DNA from: Sphingomonas sp. CCH9-E2
GTDB taxonomy: Bacteria; Pseudomonadota; Alphaproteobacteria; Sphingomonadales; Sphingomonadaceae
DNA length: 31,436 nt
Direction of reading: 5' to 3'
Assembly: GCF_001557215.1 (NCBI RefSeq)
Contig: NZ_LSJM01000045.1
Span: 1-31,436, forward strand
Position 1 is the first letter of the stretch. Each line of letters starts with the position of its first letter. The notes below the pieces were generated by a model, which saw only the letters and a list, made by a program, of their open reading frames with translations, made no database searches and had not been told where the DNA came from. The position numbers were made by a program, and so were the translations under genes. This document shows, one piece after another, positions 1 to 9,003 of the stretch.

Positions 1-178
1 GGGCTGCGCCCGCCAGCACGAATAGCGCGACGACCGTCCAGCGCAGCGATCCCGGCATGTCGAGCCCCTGGGTCCGGACCACCAGATATTCCAGCGCGAT
101 CCCGGCGATCAGATAGCCGAGAAAGATCAGCGGCGGCGGGGCGATGACACCCGGGATGTCTGACTTGGCTTCGGTCAT
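1..178 (-). CDS. Isoprenylcysteine carboxyl methyltransferase family protein (N-terminal part only)
   Basis: Only the first 59 codons are in the window; the gene runs off the left edge. It starts at ATG 176-178 with MTEAKSDIPGVIAPPP, followed by a hydrophobic stretch (LIFLGYLIAGIALEYLVV) and, after a short polar loop, the start of a second membrane segment. The opening 'DIPGVIAPPPLIFLGYLIAG' is the usual N-terminus of small bacterial integral-membrane methyltransferases of the isoprenylcysteine carboxyl methyltransferase (ICMT/PEMT-like) family. The SAM-binding C-terminal half is not visible, so catalytic residues cannot be checked and the natural substrate in bacteria is unknown. It begins 9 bp after the RDD gene stop on the same strand and may be the last member of that operon. 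Confidence 0.7.
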   Translation of the reverse strand, partial: MTEAKSDIPGVIAPPPLIFLGYLIAGIALEYLVVRTQGLDMPGSLRWTVVALFVLAGAA

Positions 179-187
179 GGCGCGCTT

Positions 188-1057
188 TTAACCCTCCGAA
201 TCGAACTTGTCGCGTTTTCGCTTGCCGAACAACAGGCGGCGTTCGAGATGGCGGCGCGCGGCGGCGTAATAGGCGTCGAGGAACGCGCGATCTTCGCCGA
301 CATGGGTGCCATTGTCGGGGCGGCCGAGCTTGCGGCGGATCACGCCGGCGACGGTGACGAGGGTGTCGGCGTCATCGCGGTGGAGGATGTCGGCGAGCCG
401 CTGGACCTCCATCTGGCCATAGGTTTCGAGTTCCTCGGGCGTGAAGGCGTAACGCTCGATCCGCTCGGGCTCGGCATCGGCGAGCAGGTCCGGCGCGATC
501 TTCGGCCGCTCATTCTCGACCACCCAGGTGCCCGCGATCAGGTCGCCCGCGCGCAGCCGGTCGCGGTTGAACAGCGGAAACAGCATGAAGATCGCGGTCC
601 AGCCAAAGCCGAACAGGGTGAGCCAGCGGCTGCTGAACCCCTCCGCCTGCGCCGTGAGCAGGAAGATGAGCGGCAGGAACGCCTCGATCTCGCGGGTCAG
701 GTTGCGTGCCAGAACGGCGCCACCGGTGAGCCGCCCGCCGTCGCGCGCCACGACGCGCAGCTTGAGCGCGCGCTTGCCGAGCGTTGCCGCGCGCCCACCA
801 CTTTCAAACAGGGTGAAATAGAAATTTCGCAGCAGGAAGAAGCCGAGCAGCCACAGGATCGCCGCGACGCTCGCCGATTGCTGGCTGGTCAGCAGACCCG
901 CCGCTGCGATCGTCAGCGCGATCAGCGCGGCCAGCATGATCGCGGCGTCGATCGTGAATGCCGCCGCACGCGACCCCGCGCTCGCCAGCCGCAGATGCAG
1001 CACCGCACCCTCGGGCGTGACCAGCTCGCGGACCAGGCGATCCTTGCGATCAGCCAT
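188..1057 (-). CDS. RDD family membrane protein
   Basis: This 289-residue protein carries an RDD domain at about residues 23-180. The N-terminal signature is visible as R30 followed by D37 (SRAAAFTIDAAIM), and a glycine/lysine motif GGRAATLGKRALKLRVV follows the second membrane segment. Three hydrophobic segments are apparent (about 35-55, 65-82 and 128-165). The C-terminal 110 residues are soluble and highly charged, ending in a basic RRHLERRLLFGKRKR region. RDD proteins are inner-membrane proteins of mostly unknown role, sometimes linked to ion transport. Its start overlaps the SpoIIM-like stop by 8 bp, so it is probably translated from the same mRNA as the MoxR/DUF58 genes. Together with SpoIIM-like it forms the membrane half of that conserved cluster. 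Confidence 0.88.
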   Translation of the reverse strand: MADRKDRLVRELVTPEGAVLHLRLASAGSRAAAFTIDAAIMLAALIALTIAAAGLLTSQQSASVAAILWLLGFFLLRNFYFTLFESGGRAATLGKRALKLRVVARDGGRLTGGAVLARNLTREIEAFLPLIFLLTAQAEGFSSRWLTLFGFGWTAIFMLFPLFNRDRLRAGDLIAGTWVVENERPKIAPDLLADAEPERIERYAFTPEELETYGQMEVQRLADILHRDDADTLVTVAGVIRRKLGRPDNGTHVGEDRAFLDAYYAAARRHLERRLLFGKRKRDKFDSEG

Positions 1058-2045
1058 GGCGGCGGCGTCCGCCGAGCGTGAAATAGACGACCCAGATCGC
1101 GAACATCGTCGCAGCGATGGCGAAGCGCGCCGCGTCGGCGGTGATCAGCTGGCGCGCGAACCCTTCGAGCAGGCCGGCGACGAGCAGCATTATGACGACG
1201 CCGATCATTACCAGCGCCCCCCGGCGTCCCGCTGCACCGGCGGCGGCGAGGCGGCTGCGCTCGCCGGGGAAGGCGACGGCGCGACCGATATGCAGTCCCG
1301 CCGCTCCGGCAAGGATGATCGCGCTGAGTTCGGTCGAGCCGTGGATCATGAGCCAGCCGGTAAAGCCGACTCCCAGTCCCTTTGAGATGAACACGGCGTA
1401 GAAGGCGCCGACCATCACGCCGTTGCTCGCGATCAGGAGCAAGGTCGGGATGCCGAAGGCAAAGCCCAGCGCGAAGGCCAAGATCGAAATCTGGCTGTTA
1501 TGCGTGAACAGAAAGGTCGCGAAGATTTCGAGGCCACCATGTTCGGGCGCGCCATAGATCGATTCGCGCAGTGTCTCGACGCTCGACTGCATGTTGCGGT
1601 CGCCGGCGAGTTCACTCGATACGATCGCGCCGAACCAGCCGGGATCGGCCATGACCAGGTAATATCCGGCCACCGCGCTGCCGATGAACAAGGCGGCGAT
1701 GATCAGGATTTCGGGGACCATGCCCCGCACCGCCGCCGGCCAGCCGTGTGCGAAGAAGCCACCGAGCTGTTTCCAGAAGGAGTCGCGGCAGCCATAGAGG
1801 ATGAAATAAGCGCGGGTGGACAGGCTCTCCAGATAGGCGATCATCGATCCGTCGAGCGAGGTTTCGCGCGCGATCGACAGCGCCGACAGGGTCGAGCGAT
1901 AGAGGCGCGGCAGTTCGAACAGATCCTCGCTCGACAGGCGGCGCGGGGATTTCTTCTCGATCAGGTCGAGCATCGCTTCCAGCCGCTGCCAATCGGCTTC
2001 GCGTTCGGCGCGGAACTGGCTGACGCCAAAGACGGTGTTGCTCAT
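1050..2045 (-). CDS. Stage II sporulation protein M (SpoIIM) family membrane protein
   Basis: This 331-residue protein has a soluble N-terminal region (1-105) and about five to six hydrophobic segments from residue 110 onward, including the characteristic long hydrophobic FLFTHNSQISILAFALGFAFG region and a MIHGSTELSAIILAGAAGLHIG segment. The HGxxE motif near residue 235 is typical of the SpoIIM/DUF95 family, which is found in many non-sporulating bacteria next to RDD, DUF58 and MoxR genes. The function in Gram-negative bacteria is not established. The start overlaps the DUF58 stop by 4 bp and the gene end overlaps the RDD start by 8 bp, which indicates translational coupling. No sporulation role is implied here. 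Confidence 0.88.
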   Translation of the reverse strand: MSNTVFGVSQFRAEREADWQRLEAMLDLIEKKSPRRLSSEDLFELPRLYRSTLSALSIARETSLDGSMIAYLESLSTRAYFILYGCRDSFWKQLGGFFAHGWPAAVRGMVPEILIIAALFIGSAVAGYYLVMADPGWFGAIVSSELAGDRNMQSSVETLRESIYGAPEHGGLEIFATFLFTHNSQISILAFALGFAFGIPTLLLIASNGVMVGAFYAVFISKGLGVGFTGWLMIHGSTELSAIILAGAAGLHIGRAVAFPGERSRLAAAGAAGRRGALVMIGVVIMLLVAGLLEGFARQLITADAARFAIAATMFAIWVVYFTLGGRRRHG

Positions 2046-3304
2046 GGCCGTTCGCGGTCCCGAACATAGCGCTCGGCGAGCGCGAGGGCGAGGTCGTCGG
2101 GCGCGGCTTCGAGCACGTCGATGCCGAGCCGCTTCAACCGCTCGATCACGATCCGCCGCTCGCGCAGCAGGGCATGGGCGACATTGGCGCGGATCACGTC
2201 GTCGGCGGTTTCGGGCCGCGCCTCCAGAAACGCCTCAAGCTCGATATCGCGGAACAGGACGAAGAGCAGGCGGTGGCGCTTGCGCATCCGTGCCGCCGCG
2301 CCGAGCATCAGTTCGGCGCTGGTCGGATCGGTGAATTCGCTGAACAGGATGATGAGGCTGCGGCGCTGGAGCCGCTGGTCGAGCGCGACGAGCGAGAGGG
2401 TGAAATTGCTCTCCTGCGCATCGTAATCGAGTTCGGCGGCGGTGCGATGCAGTGTCGCGAAGCCGCGCGCGCCGGTGATGCTGCCCGAATCCGCCGTCGG
2501 TCGCCCGGAAAAGCCGAACAGCCGCGCCGTATCGCCCGATTTGAGCGCGACGAACGCGGCGAGCAAGGCGGCAGAGACGGCGCGGTCGATGCGCGGGACG
2601 CCGGCAACCGGCTCGCTCATCGTGCGGCCGCAATCGACGGCGAAGACGACGCTGTTGTCGCGTTCGGTGCGATATTCGCGGGCGAGCAGCGAGAGGTGGC
2701 GGGCGGTCGCCTTCCAGTCGATCGCGCGGCGCTCCATGCCGGGCTGGAAATCGGTCAGCGCCTGAAATTCGGTACCATCGCCGCTTTCGGGTCGGATGCG
2801 CGTGCCGAACTGGCGGCTGCGCAGGAACTGGCGCATCCCCTGTTCGCGCACTGGGCGCAGGTCGGGAAGGATGCGGATGCTGTCATCGGTCGCGGCGCTG
2901 CGCTGGCGATAGGCGAGGCCGAGCGGGCCCGATGCGCGCGCCCAGATGCGGGAGAGTTTCGCGGTGCCGCGCCGGGCGGCGGTGTAGCGCAACATATTCT
3001 CCTCCCGCGTGCGGGAGGGGAGAGGGTCTAGCGGTGGCGAGACCTCAGCCGCGTAGGCGAGGCCCGGCGTCGCCCCGGCGAGCGCAACCGCTCCGCCGAC
3101 GTCAACCGCGCTTGGCCCTTCAAGCCTCAGATCGGCGGCACGGATGCGCGACGCGAACAGTCCGTCGAGCAGCACCAGCAGCGCGACACCGAGCGCCCAG
3201 GCGACGGCGAGCAGCCAGCCGTCGGGACGCACGACGCCGAGCAGCAGCGCCATCGGCGCCGCCACCAGCGTCAGCGCGACCGCCCGCTGGGTCGGTACGA
3301 TCAA
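2042..3304 (-). CDS. DUF58 domain-containing protein (VWA-like partner of MoxR)
   Basis: The 420-residue protein begins with two hydrophobic segments (about 8-50), followed by an extracytoplasmic or linker region and a DUF58 core. The core motif is clear: [21 protein letters not shown], then REYRTERD and [12 protein letters not shown]. The last resembles the DxGxxM start of a von Willebrand A fold. DUF58 proteins pair with MoxR AAA+ ATPases and are thought to act in assembly or quality control of other proteins. The gene overlaps moxR upstream and spoIIM-like downstream by 4 bp each. Residues around 105-120 ([12 protein letters not shown]) are encoded by a GC-rich palindrome (2999-3022) that looks like an inserted repeat; see the separate entry. 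Confidence 0.9.
   Translation of the reverse strand: MIVPTQRAVALTLVAAPMALLLGVVRPDGWLLAVAWALGVALLVLLDGLFASRIRAADLRLEGPSAVDVGGAVALAGATPGLAYAAEVSPPLDPLPSRTREENMLRYTAARRGTAKLSRIWARASGPLGLAYRQRSAATDDSIRILPDLRPVREQGMRQFLRSRQFGTRIRPESGDGTEFQALTDFQPGMERRAIDWKATARHLSLLAREYRTERDNSVVFAVDCGRTMSEPVAGVPRIDRAVSAALLAAFVALKSGDTARLFGFSGRPTADSGSITGARGFATLHRTAAELDYDAQESNFTLSLVALDQRLQRRSLIILFSEFTDPTSAELMLGAAARMRKRHRLLFVLFRDIELEAFLEARPETADDVIRANVAHALLRERRIVIERLKRLGIDVLEAAPDDLALALAERYVRDRERP
2999..3022. repeat. Palindromic repeat-like element inside the DUF58 gene
   Basis: A perfect 8-bp stem CCTCCCGC (3001-3008) and GCGGGAGG (3011-3018) with a 2-bp loop lies within the DUF58 reading frame. Similar GC-rich 'cctcccgc..gcgggagg' hairpins are common as intergenic repeats in sphingomonads and related bacteria (recalled, not searched). 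Here it is translated as part of [11 protein letters not shown], in the variable region between the membrane segments and the conserved DUF58 core. It could also be chance in GC-rich coding DNA. Confidence 0.45.
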
Positions 3305-4257
3305 CGCGGTGCCTCGACCCGGTCGATCAGCTGGGCGACGATGTCGTCGGTGCGGCGGCCGTCGATTTCGGCGGCTGGCGAGAGCACGACGCGGTGGCGC
3401 AGCAGCGGTTGGGCGAGCAGCTTGACGTCATCGGGGATGACATAGTCGCGTCCTTCCAGTGCTGCGGCGGCGCGGGCCGCTGCGGCGAGCGCGGAGGCGG
3501 CGCGCGGCGATGCGCCGTGCGAGAGGTCGGCATGGTCGCGCGTCGCGCGGATCAGGTCGACGACATAGGCGATGATCTCGTCGGCCAGCCGCACGGTCAG
3601 CACGGTGTCGCTCGCCGCCTTGAGCGCGTCGGGGGTCGCGACCTGCTCGACGCCGCTGTCCTCGGGCCGGGGCGAGCCGGTGCGGGTGCCATATTGCGCG
3701 ACAATCGCGCGCTCGGCCGCGGCATCGGGGTATTCGATCGCGAGCTTGAACAGGAAGCGGTCGAGCTGCGCTTCGGGCAGGGGATAGACGCCCTGCTGCT
3801 CGATCGGGTTCTGGGTCGCGACGACGGTGAAGCGATCGGACAGCTTCTCGGTCGTGCCGTCGATCGTAACCGCGCGTTCCTGCATCGCTTCGAGCAGGGC
3901 GGCCTGGGTCTTGGGCGGGGTGCGGTTGATTTCGTCGGCGAGCAGCAATTCGGTGAACACCGGACCGCGGCGGAGTTCGAAGCTCGAGCTCTGGAAGTTG
4001 AACAGGCTGGCGCCGACGATGTCGCCGGGCATCAGGTCCGGGGTGAACTGGATGCGACCGAAATCGAGCCCGAGCGTGCGCGCGAAGCTTTGCGCGAGCA
4101 GCGTCTTGGCGGTGCCGGGTGCGCCTTCGAGCAGGACATGGCCGCCCGAGAGCAATGCGATGGTGAGCAGGCGCGTCGCGGTTCCCTGACCGACCACGGC
4201 CTTGGCCACCTGAGCATCGATCGCCGCACCGAGGTTGCGGACGTCGTCGAGTGTCAT
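3301..4257 (-). CDS. moxR: MoxR family AAA+ ATPase
   Basis: This 318-residue cytoplasmic AAA+ ATPase shows Walker A GAPGTAKT at residues 45-52, Walker B with [23 protein letters not shown] at about 105-128, sensor 1 in [24 protein letters not shown] and the C-terminal lid with SPRAASAL. It is the standard length and order for the MoxR family, which act as ATP-driven chaperones with VWA/DUF58 partners. The adjacent DUF58 gene, joined by a 4-bp overlap, is the expected partner. The start also overlaps the end of the DUF4350 gene by 4 bp. The substrate of this particular MoxR is not known. Confidence 0.95.
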   Translation of the reverse strand: MTLDDVRNLGAAIDAQVAKAVVGQGTATRLLTIALLSGGHVLLEGAPGTAKTLLAQSFARTLGLDFGRIQFTPDLMPGDIVGASLFNFQSSSFELRRGPVFTELLLADEINRTPPKTQAALLEAMQERAVTIDGTTEKLSDRFTVVATQNPIEQQGVYPLPEAQLDRFLFKLAIEYPDAAAERAIVAQYGTRTGSPRPEDSGVEQVATPDALKAASDTVLTVRLADEIIAYVVDLIRATRDHADLSHGASPRAASALAAAARAAAALEGRDYVIPDDVKLLAQPLLRHRVVLSPAAEIDGRRTDDIVAQLIDRVEAPR

Positions 4258-5447
4258 GCCTTCACTTCCTTTCGCCAGTCATCCAGCGCCTGTGCAGCGT
4301 GGAGCAGTTCGGTTTCGGTTTTCGCGTCGCGCACCCGCTGCGCGGTTGCTGCATAGGGGGTAGCGGTCGGGATCGCGTCGAGTTGGGCGTCGAGCGCCTC
4401 GCCCTGAACGGTACGCGGCAGCGCGAGGCGGCGCGCAGCCCAGTCGCGGATCGCGTCGGCATAGGCGCTGCCCCCCTCGCGCGTGCGGCGGGCGCGGCGG
4501 GCAAGGCTGACGATATTGTCGATCAGCGCCGCCTTGCCGAACGGGACCGCGCGCTGTTCGCGGCGGACCGGGCCGAAGCGGACGAGCGTCGCGATCCCGG
4601 CGAGCAGCGCCGCGATCAGCAGTGCGATGCTGACTCCGGCAAAGGGCGGCTCGAACGCGAGCTGGAGCAGGTTGCGCCCGCCGCTGCCATAAGGGAGCAT
4701 CGTGTCGAAGATCACCGTGCCGGGCGCTTGGGGGTCGAGGCCGGCGAGCATCGCCAGCGCGGCACGGGAATTGGCGCGATGCGACAGGCCGTGATTGTTG
4801 AGCAGATCCGGGTCGGCGAGGATGAAGATGTTCTTGCCCGGAATCTCCGCCAGCACCGCGCCGCCTTGGGGCGCGGCGATCAGTGGATAGAGCGTGTCGC
4901 CGCGCAGCGACTGGAGCGATTCCGGTGGACGAAAGGCAGGGATGGGCAGGCTGGTACGGACGACCAGCGGCCCGGGCTTTTCGCGCTCCACGCTGGCCTC
5001 TGCCACCGGAGCGAGCAGCGCTGCGATCCGCTCGGGCGGAAGCAAGCCGATCCGCTGTTCCCGGCGCGGCTGATTGCGTTGCGGCGCGGCGATCCATTTG
5101 GGCAGGACGATTAGCACCGGCGCGTTTGGCCCGGCCGCCTCGTCCAATGCCGCCTCCATCTCGGCGCGCGTGGTGCCGGCATTGGGCGTGAGGATCAGGA
5201 TCCCTTCCTCCGGCCGGTCCGCCGGATCGGCCGACATGCTCACTTCCCCACCGGCCAGCTCGACCAGCTTGGTCAGTCCGTAAAAGCCGGTGGCGAAGCG
5301 CGAGGCGGGGCTGGGGATATTGCCGCGGTGACGGTCGATGCGGTCGCCATAGGCGCTGACCAGCAGGAAGCCGAGCGCGAGGATGAACCCCGCTGCGACC
5401 AGGATCAGCACCGTGCGGGTGCGGAAGGGGTTGGCGCTCTCGCTCAT
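4254..5447 (-). CDS. DUF4350 domain-containing membrane protein
   Basis: This 397-residue protein has one N-terminal membrane segment ([22 protein letters not shown], about 13-34), an extracytoplasmic region (35-265) with the DUF4350-type start [18 protein letters not shown] and the [21 protein letters not shown] region, and a second membrane segment near 275-297 ([21 protein letters not shown]). An arginine-rich cytoplasmic tail follows. DUF4350 proteins are predicted GATase1-like membrane proteins that regularly sit next to MoxR and DUF4129 genes; no reaction is known. It overlaps the DUF4129 stop and the MoxR start by 4 bp each. Confidence 0.85.
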   Translation of the reverse strand: MSESANPFRTRTVLILVAAGFILALGFLLVSAYGDRIDRHRGNIPSPASRFATGFYGLTKLVELAGGEVSMSADPADRPEEGILILTPNAGTTRAEMEAALDEAAGPNAPVLIVLPKWIAAPQRNQPRREQRIGLLPPERIAALLAPVAEASVEREKPGPLVVRTSLPIPAFRPPESLQSLRGDTLYPLIAAPQGGAVLAEIPGKNIFILADPDLLNNHGLSHRANSRAALAMLAGLDPQAPGTVIFDTMLPYGSGGRNLLQLAFEPPFAGVSIALLIAALLAGIATLVRFGPVRREQRAVPFGKAALIDNIVSLARRARRTREGGSAYADAIRDWAARRLALPRTVQGEALDAQLDAIPTATPYAATAQRVRDAKTETELLHAAQALDDWRKEVKA

Positions 5448-6124
5448 CGACCGAGCGCGAACGCTGCATAATCGGCGCGCGCGCGTTCCCAGTCGGCCTG
5501 CGCGAGCGGGTGACCGGCAAACAGGCTGCGCTCGACATCCGCAACGATGCGACCGAACACCGCGCGGGCGGCATCGGGCAGCGCCTCGATCCGGGCGATG
5601 TCGCGGCTGGTCCAGGACGGGCGCAGCGGATCGCCGCGCCAGCGTTCGATATCCTCGACGCTGCGGTGGAGCAGCAGGCGCACCGCTTCGTCATAGCGAC
5701 CGGTCGCGGCGAGCTGGTCGGCTTCGACCAGCAGGGCGCGGGCGACCGATGCTTCGGGTGCCCAGCCGGGCGTCGCAACGGTCGGGTCACCCGACGCCAG
5801 TCGGTTGGCGAGCCAGGCGCGGAGCGGCGGAAAGATCGCGAAGGCTAGCGCGATCACCACCAATGCGATCGCAATCCACATGATCACGGTCCAGCCGCCG
5901 CCGACCCATTCGATGAAATTGCCGAGCGCGCGGAACACAGCCCGCAGCCATTCGGGCATTTCGCGCTGTTCCGGGATGAACCACGGGAAGTCGAATTGAA
6001 TGCTCGCATCGCCCTTGAGCGTGCGATGCGCGGCGTCCGCGCTTGCGGGATCGCCAAACGGGGGCGCGGCGGGCTTAGCGGCCGCGCCATCGCGTGCAGC
6101 AGCGCTTGCGCCCTGTGCCGTCAT
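5444..6124 (-). CDS. DUF4129 domain-containing protein, first gene of the MoxR operon
   Basis: The 226-residue protein has an alanine-rich N-terminus, one clear membrane segment (VIMWIAIALVVIALAFAIFPPL, about 80-101) and a C-terminal DUF4129 region. That region holds ARALLVEADQLAATGRYDEAVRLLLHRSVEDIERW and ends TRxxAxxEALP-like in RDIARIEALPDAARAVF. The start ATG at 6122-6124 has a purine-rich AAGGGG just upstream. It is the first gene of a six-gene run with 4-8 bp overlaps, so the operon promoter should lie in the 133-bp gap shared with the divergent amidohydrolase gene. The function is unknown; the context ties it to the MoxR membrane system. Confidence 0.83.
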   Translation of the reverse strand: MTAQGASAAARDGAAAKPAAPPFGDPASADAAHRTLKGDASIQFDFPWFIPEQREMPEWLRAVFRALGNFIEWVGGGWTVIMWIAIALVVIALAFAIFPPLRAWLANRLASGDPTVATPGWAPEASVARALLVEADQLAATGRYDEAVRLLLHRSVEDIERWRGDPLRPSWTSRDIARIEALPDAARAVFGRIVADVERSLFAGHPLAQADWERARADYAAFALGR

Positions 6125-6257
6125 TGCCCCTTGCCCCCCGCAACTGCTTCATACCCTTGGAGCAAATCGGCAAATTGCGCGCAACGCTTTTCGTCCCTAA
6201 CGTCGCCGGAACGGCGCGACATTCGAGCGCGCGGCATCGGACAGGGAGATTTGCGCG

Positions 6258-7682
6258 TTGATCCGGATCATCATCGGCACGGCGGCGGCGGCGACGCTGG
6301 CGGCGTGCAGCGCTACGGCAGGCGGCAAGCCGCAAAGCGCATCGTCGGAGGCCCCCGCCAAAAAGGGGCCGGGTAAGAACAAGGGGTATGACCACAACCC
6401 CTATCCCTCGACCTACAAGCCCTATCCGGGCGTGCCGACGCTGTTGACCAATGTCACGATTTTGGACGGTGAAGGCGGCAGGATCGAGCGCGGCGCGGTG
6501 CTGTTCCGCGACGGCAAGATCGTCGAGGTCGGCCAGAGCATCGCCGCACCCGAGGGCACGACGGTGATCGACGGGGCTGGCAAATATGTGACCCCGGGCA
6601 TCATCGACGTGCACAGCCATCTCGGTGATTATCCGACGCCCAGCGTGCAGGCGCATTCGGACGGCAATGAAGCGACCGGACCGGTCACCGCCGAAGTCTG
6701 GGCGGAACATAGCGTGTGGCCGCAGGACCCTGGTTTCAGCCGCGCGCTGGCCAATGGCGGCGTCACCACGCTGCAGATCCTGCCCGGTTCGGCGAACCTG
6801 TTCGGCGGGCGCAGCGTGACGCTCAAGAATGTCTATGCCCGCACGATGCAGGGGATGAAGTTCCCCGGCGCGCCCTATGGCCTCAAGATGGCGTGTGGTG
6901 AGAACCCCAAGCGCGTCTATGGCAGCAAGGGGCGGATGCCCTCGACCCGCATGGGCAATATCGCGGTCGACCGCCAGACCTGGGCGCGGGCGCAGGACTA
7001 TAAGAAGCGCTGGGACCGCTATGAGGAAAATGGCGGCGAAGCGCCGTCGCGCGACATGGCGATGGACACGCTGCGCGGCGTGCTGGCGGGCGAGATCATC
7101 GTCCACAACCACTGCTATCGCGCCGACGAAATGGCCATCGTCCTCGATATGGCGAAGGAGTTCGGCTACAAGGTCGGCACCTTCCACCATGCAGTGGAGG
7201 CGTACAAGATCGCCGACCTGCTCAAGGCCAATGGCACCTGCGCCGCGGTGTGGGCGGACTGGTGGGGGTTCAAGATGGAGTCGTACGACGCCGTCTCCGA
7301 GAACCTCGCCATCCTCGAGCGCGAGGGCGCGTGCGGCATGATCCATTCGGACGACGCCAACGGCATCCAGCGGCTTAATCAGGAAATTGCGAAGGTCCGC
7401 GCTGCGGCCAAGCGCGCCGGCTTCGTCATCCCCGAGGAAATCGCGTGGAAATGGGCCGCGATCACGCCGGCCAAGGCGCTGGGCATCGACAACGTCACGG
7501 GCAGCCTGAAGCCCGGCAAGATGGCGGACGTGGTGCTGTGGAACGGCAATCCGTTCAGCGTCTACACCCGTCCCGAGAAGGTCTGGGTCGACGGCGCATT
7601 GCTGTTCGACATGTACAACCCCAAATTGCGGCCGGTATCCGACTTCGAACTCGGCCAGCCCGGATCGGGAGACGTGAAGTGA
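6258..7682 (+). CDS. Exported amidohydrolase family lipoprotein (metal-dependent)
   Basis: This 474-residue protein starts at TTG 6258 with AGGGAG at 6243-6248, a good spacing; no in-frame ATG precedes the signal peptide. The N-terminus MIRIIIGTAAAATLAACS is a lipoprotein signal with lipobox LAAC. The imidazolonepropionase/amidohydrolase-like fold follows: a small beta domain (TNVTILDGEGGRIERGAVLFRDGKI), the metal-binding HxH in DVHSHLG, further histidines in IVHNHCYRAD and FHHAVEAYK, and an aspartate in HSDD. The C-terminal GSLKPGKMADVVLWNGNPF closes the barrel. Substrate is unknown; related proteins in sphingomonads are periplasmic and may act on peptides or cyclic amides. It overlaps the next amidohydrolase by 4 bp. 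Confidence 0.9.
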   Translation: MIRIIIGTAAAATLAACSATAGGKPQSASSEAPAKKGPGKNKGYDHNPYPSTYKPYPGVPTLLTNVTILDGEGGRIERGAVLFRDGKIVEVGQSIAAPEGTTVIDGAGKYVTPGIIDVHSHLGDYPTPSVQAHSDGNEATGPVTAEVWAEHSVWPQDPGFSRALANGGVTTLQILPGSANLFGGRSVTLKNVYARTMQGMKFPGAPYGLKMACGENPKRVYGSKGRMPSTRMGNIAVDRQTWARAQDYKKRWDRYEENGGEAPSRDMAMDTLRGVLAGEIIVHNHCYRADEMAIVLDMAKEFGYKVGTFHHAVEAYKIADLLKANGTCAAVWADWWGFKMESYDAVSENLAILEREGACGMIHSDDANGIQRLNQEIAKVRAAAKRAGFVIPEEIAWKWAAITPAKALGIDNVTGSLKPGKMADVVLWNGNPFSVYTRPEKVWVDGALLFDMYNPKLRPVSDFELGQPGSGDVK

Positions 7683-8980
7683 AGAAGCTCCTGATTGCAG
7701 CAGCGGCGATGGGCGCCGCATTCCCCGCCTCTGCGCAGACGGTGGCGGTGACCAATGCGCGTCTGGTGATCGGCGACGGTTCGGCTCCGGTCGAGGGTGG
7801 CACAGTGGTAGTGCGCGATGGCCGCGTGGTCGCTGCGGGCGCCGGCGTGGCAGTTCCAGCGGGCGTGCCGGTGATCGATGCTGGCGGGCGCTGGGTCACG
7901 CCGGGCCTGTTCGCCGGCTTCAGCAGGGTAGGGATTGTCGAGGTCGATGGCGTCAGCGAGACCGACGATAGCGCGGCCGGCAATTCCGTGTTCAACGCAG
8001 CGATCGACGTGTCGTCAGCGGTCAACCCCAAGACCAGCGCGATCACGGTGAACCGTGCCGAAGGCATCACCCGCGCGGTGGTCGCGCCCGAAGCGCGCGG
8101 ATCGATCTTTGCCGGACAGGGCGCGGTCATCGACCTGGGTGCCGACATGGACGCGGTGAGCAAGCCGCGCGCATTCCAGTTCATGGTCTATGGCGAGGAG
8201 GGCGGGCGTCGCGCGGGGGGCAGCCGTCCTGCAGCGATCGCGATGCTCAAGAACATCCTGTTCGAAGTGCGCGACTATGCCCGCGCTCCGGCGAGCTTCG
8301 CCGATCGCGGCAAGGATGCGTTGCTGACCCGCGCCGATGCGCAGGCACTCGTGCCTGTCGTCACCGGCCAGGTGCCGCTGCTGGTGCATGTCGAGCGCGC
8401 GTCGGACATCTTGGTCGTGCTCGACCTCAAGCGTGAGGTGCCGGGGCTGAAGCTAGTCCTGGTCGGCGCCAATGAGGGGTGGACCGTCGCGCGGCAGATT
8501 GCGGCGGCGAAGGTGCCGGTGTTGGCATCGGCGCTGTCCGACCTGCCGGCATCGTTCGAACAGCTCGCCGCGACCCAGTCGAATATCGGCCGGATGCAGG
8601 CGGCCGGGGTGCTGGTCGGCATCGGCATGATCAATGACGATGAGGCGCGTCAGGCCCGGCTGATCAAGCAATATGCCGGCAATCTGGTCGCGTTGACCAA
8701 GGTGCCGGGCGCGTCCGGGCTCGATTGGGGTCAGGCGTTCGCAACGATCAGTTCCAAGCCCGCGGAGGCGATCGGCCTGGGCGGCGACTATGGCTCGCTG
8801 CGCCCCGGCCGCCGCGGCGATATCGTCATGTGGGACGGCGACCCGCTGGAGATCGGGACCGCCGCCGTGCGGGTATTCATCGACGGCATCGAACAGCCGA
8901 TCGAGACGCGCCAGGATCAGTTGCGCAAACGCTATTTCGATCCGAAGGAAGGCGCCTTGCCCAAGGCGTATCAGCGCTGA
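7679..8980 (+). CDS. Exported amidohydrolase paralogue lacking the metal-binding HxH
   Basis: The start is GTG 7679 (GTGA overlap with the previous stop), giving MKKLLIAAAAMGAAFPASAQ, a standard signal peptide, and a protein of 433 residues. The beta domain (VTNARLVIGDGSAPVEGGTVVVRDGRVV) and the closing motif GSLRPGRRGDIVMWDGDPLE match amidohydrolases. After VTPGLF, however, the expected HxH is absent: the sequence reads AGFSRVGIVEV. Only the lone histidine in LLVHVERASDI resembles a family ligand, and the usual HSDD-like site is GIGMINDDEAR. It is therefore either inactive, structural, or uses other ligands. Its tight coupling to an intact paralogue suggests the two work together, perhaps as a heteromer. 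Confidence 0.88.
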   Translation: MKKLLIAAAAMGAAFPASAQTVAVTNARLVIGDGSAPVEGGTVVVRDGRVVAAGAGVAVPAGVPVIDAGGRWVTPGLFAGFSRVGIVEVDGVSETDDSAAGNSVFNAAIDVSSAVNPKTSAITVNRAEGITRAVVAPEARGSIFAGQGAVIDLGADMDAVSKPRAFQFMVYGEEGGRRAGGSRPAAIAMLKNILFEVRDYARAPASFADRGKDALLTRADAQALVPVVTGQVPLLVHVERASDILVVLDLKREVPGLKLVLVGANEGWTVARQIAAAKVPVLASALSDLPASFEQLAATQSNIGRMQAAGVLVGIGMINDDEARQARLIKQYAGNLVALTKVPGASGLDWGQAFATISSKPAEAIGLGGDYGSLRPGRRGDIVMWDGDPLEIGTAAVRVFIDGIEQPIETRQDQLRKRYFDPKEGALPKAYQR

Positions 8981-9003
8981 CCGTCCCCTTTCATCTTGGG
9001 TGC

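Noticed and set aside
2932..4356. Long plus-strand open frame (474 aa) opposite DUF58/moxR
   Set aside because: It is antisense to conserved genes, with low-complexity Arg/Ala-rich translation typical of shadow frames in GC-rich DNA.
6075..7721. Long minus-strand open frame (548 aa) opposite the first amidohydrolase
   Set aside because: Shadow of a clear amidohydrolase gene; rich in His/Arg/Asp without any domain pattern.
8725..9003. N-terminal extension of the TetR regulator
   Set aside because: It lies inside the amidohydrolase gene and adds Arg-rich nonsense before the helix-turn-helix domain.
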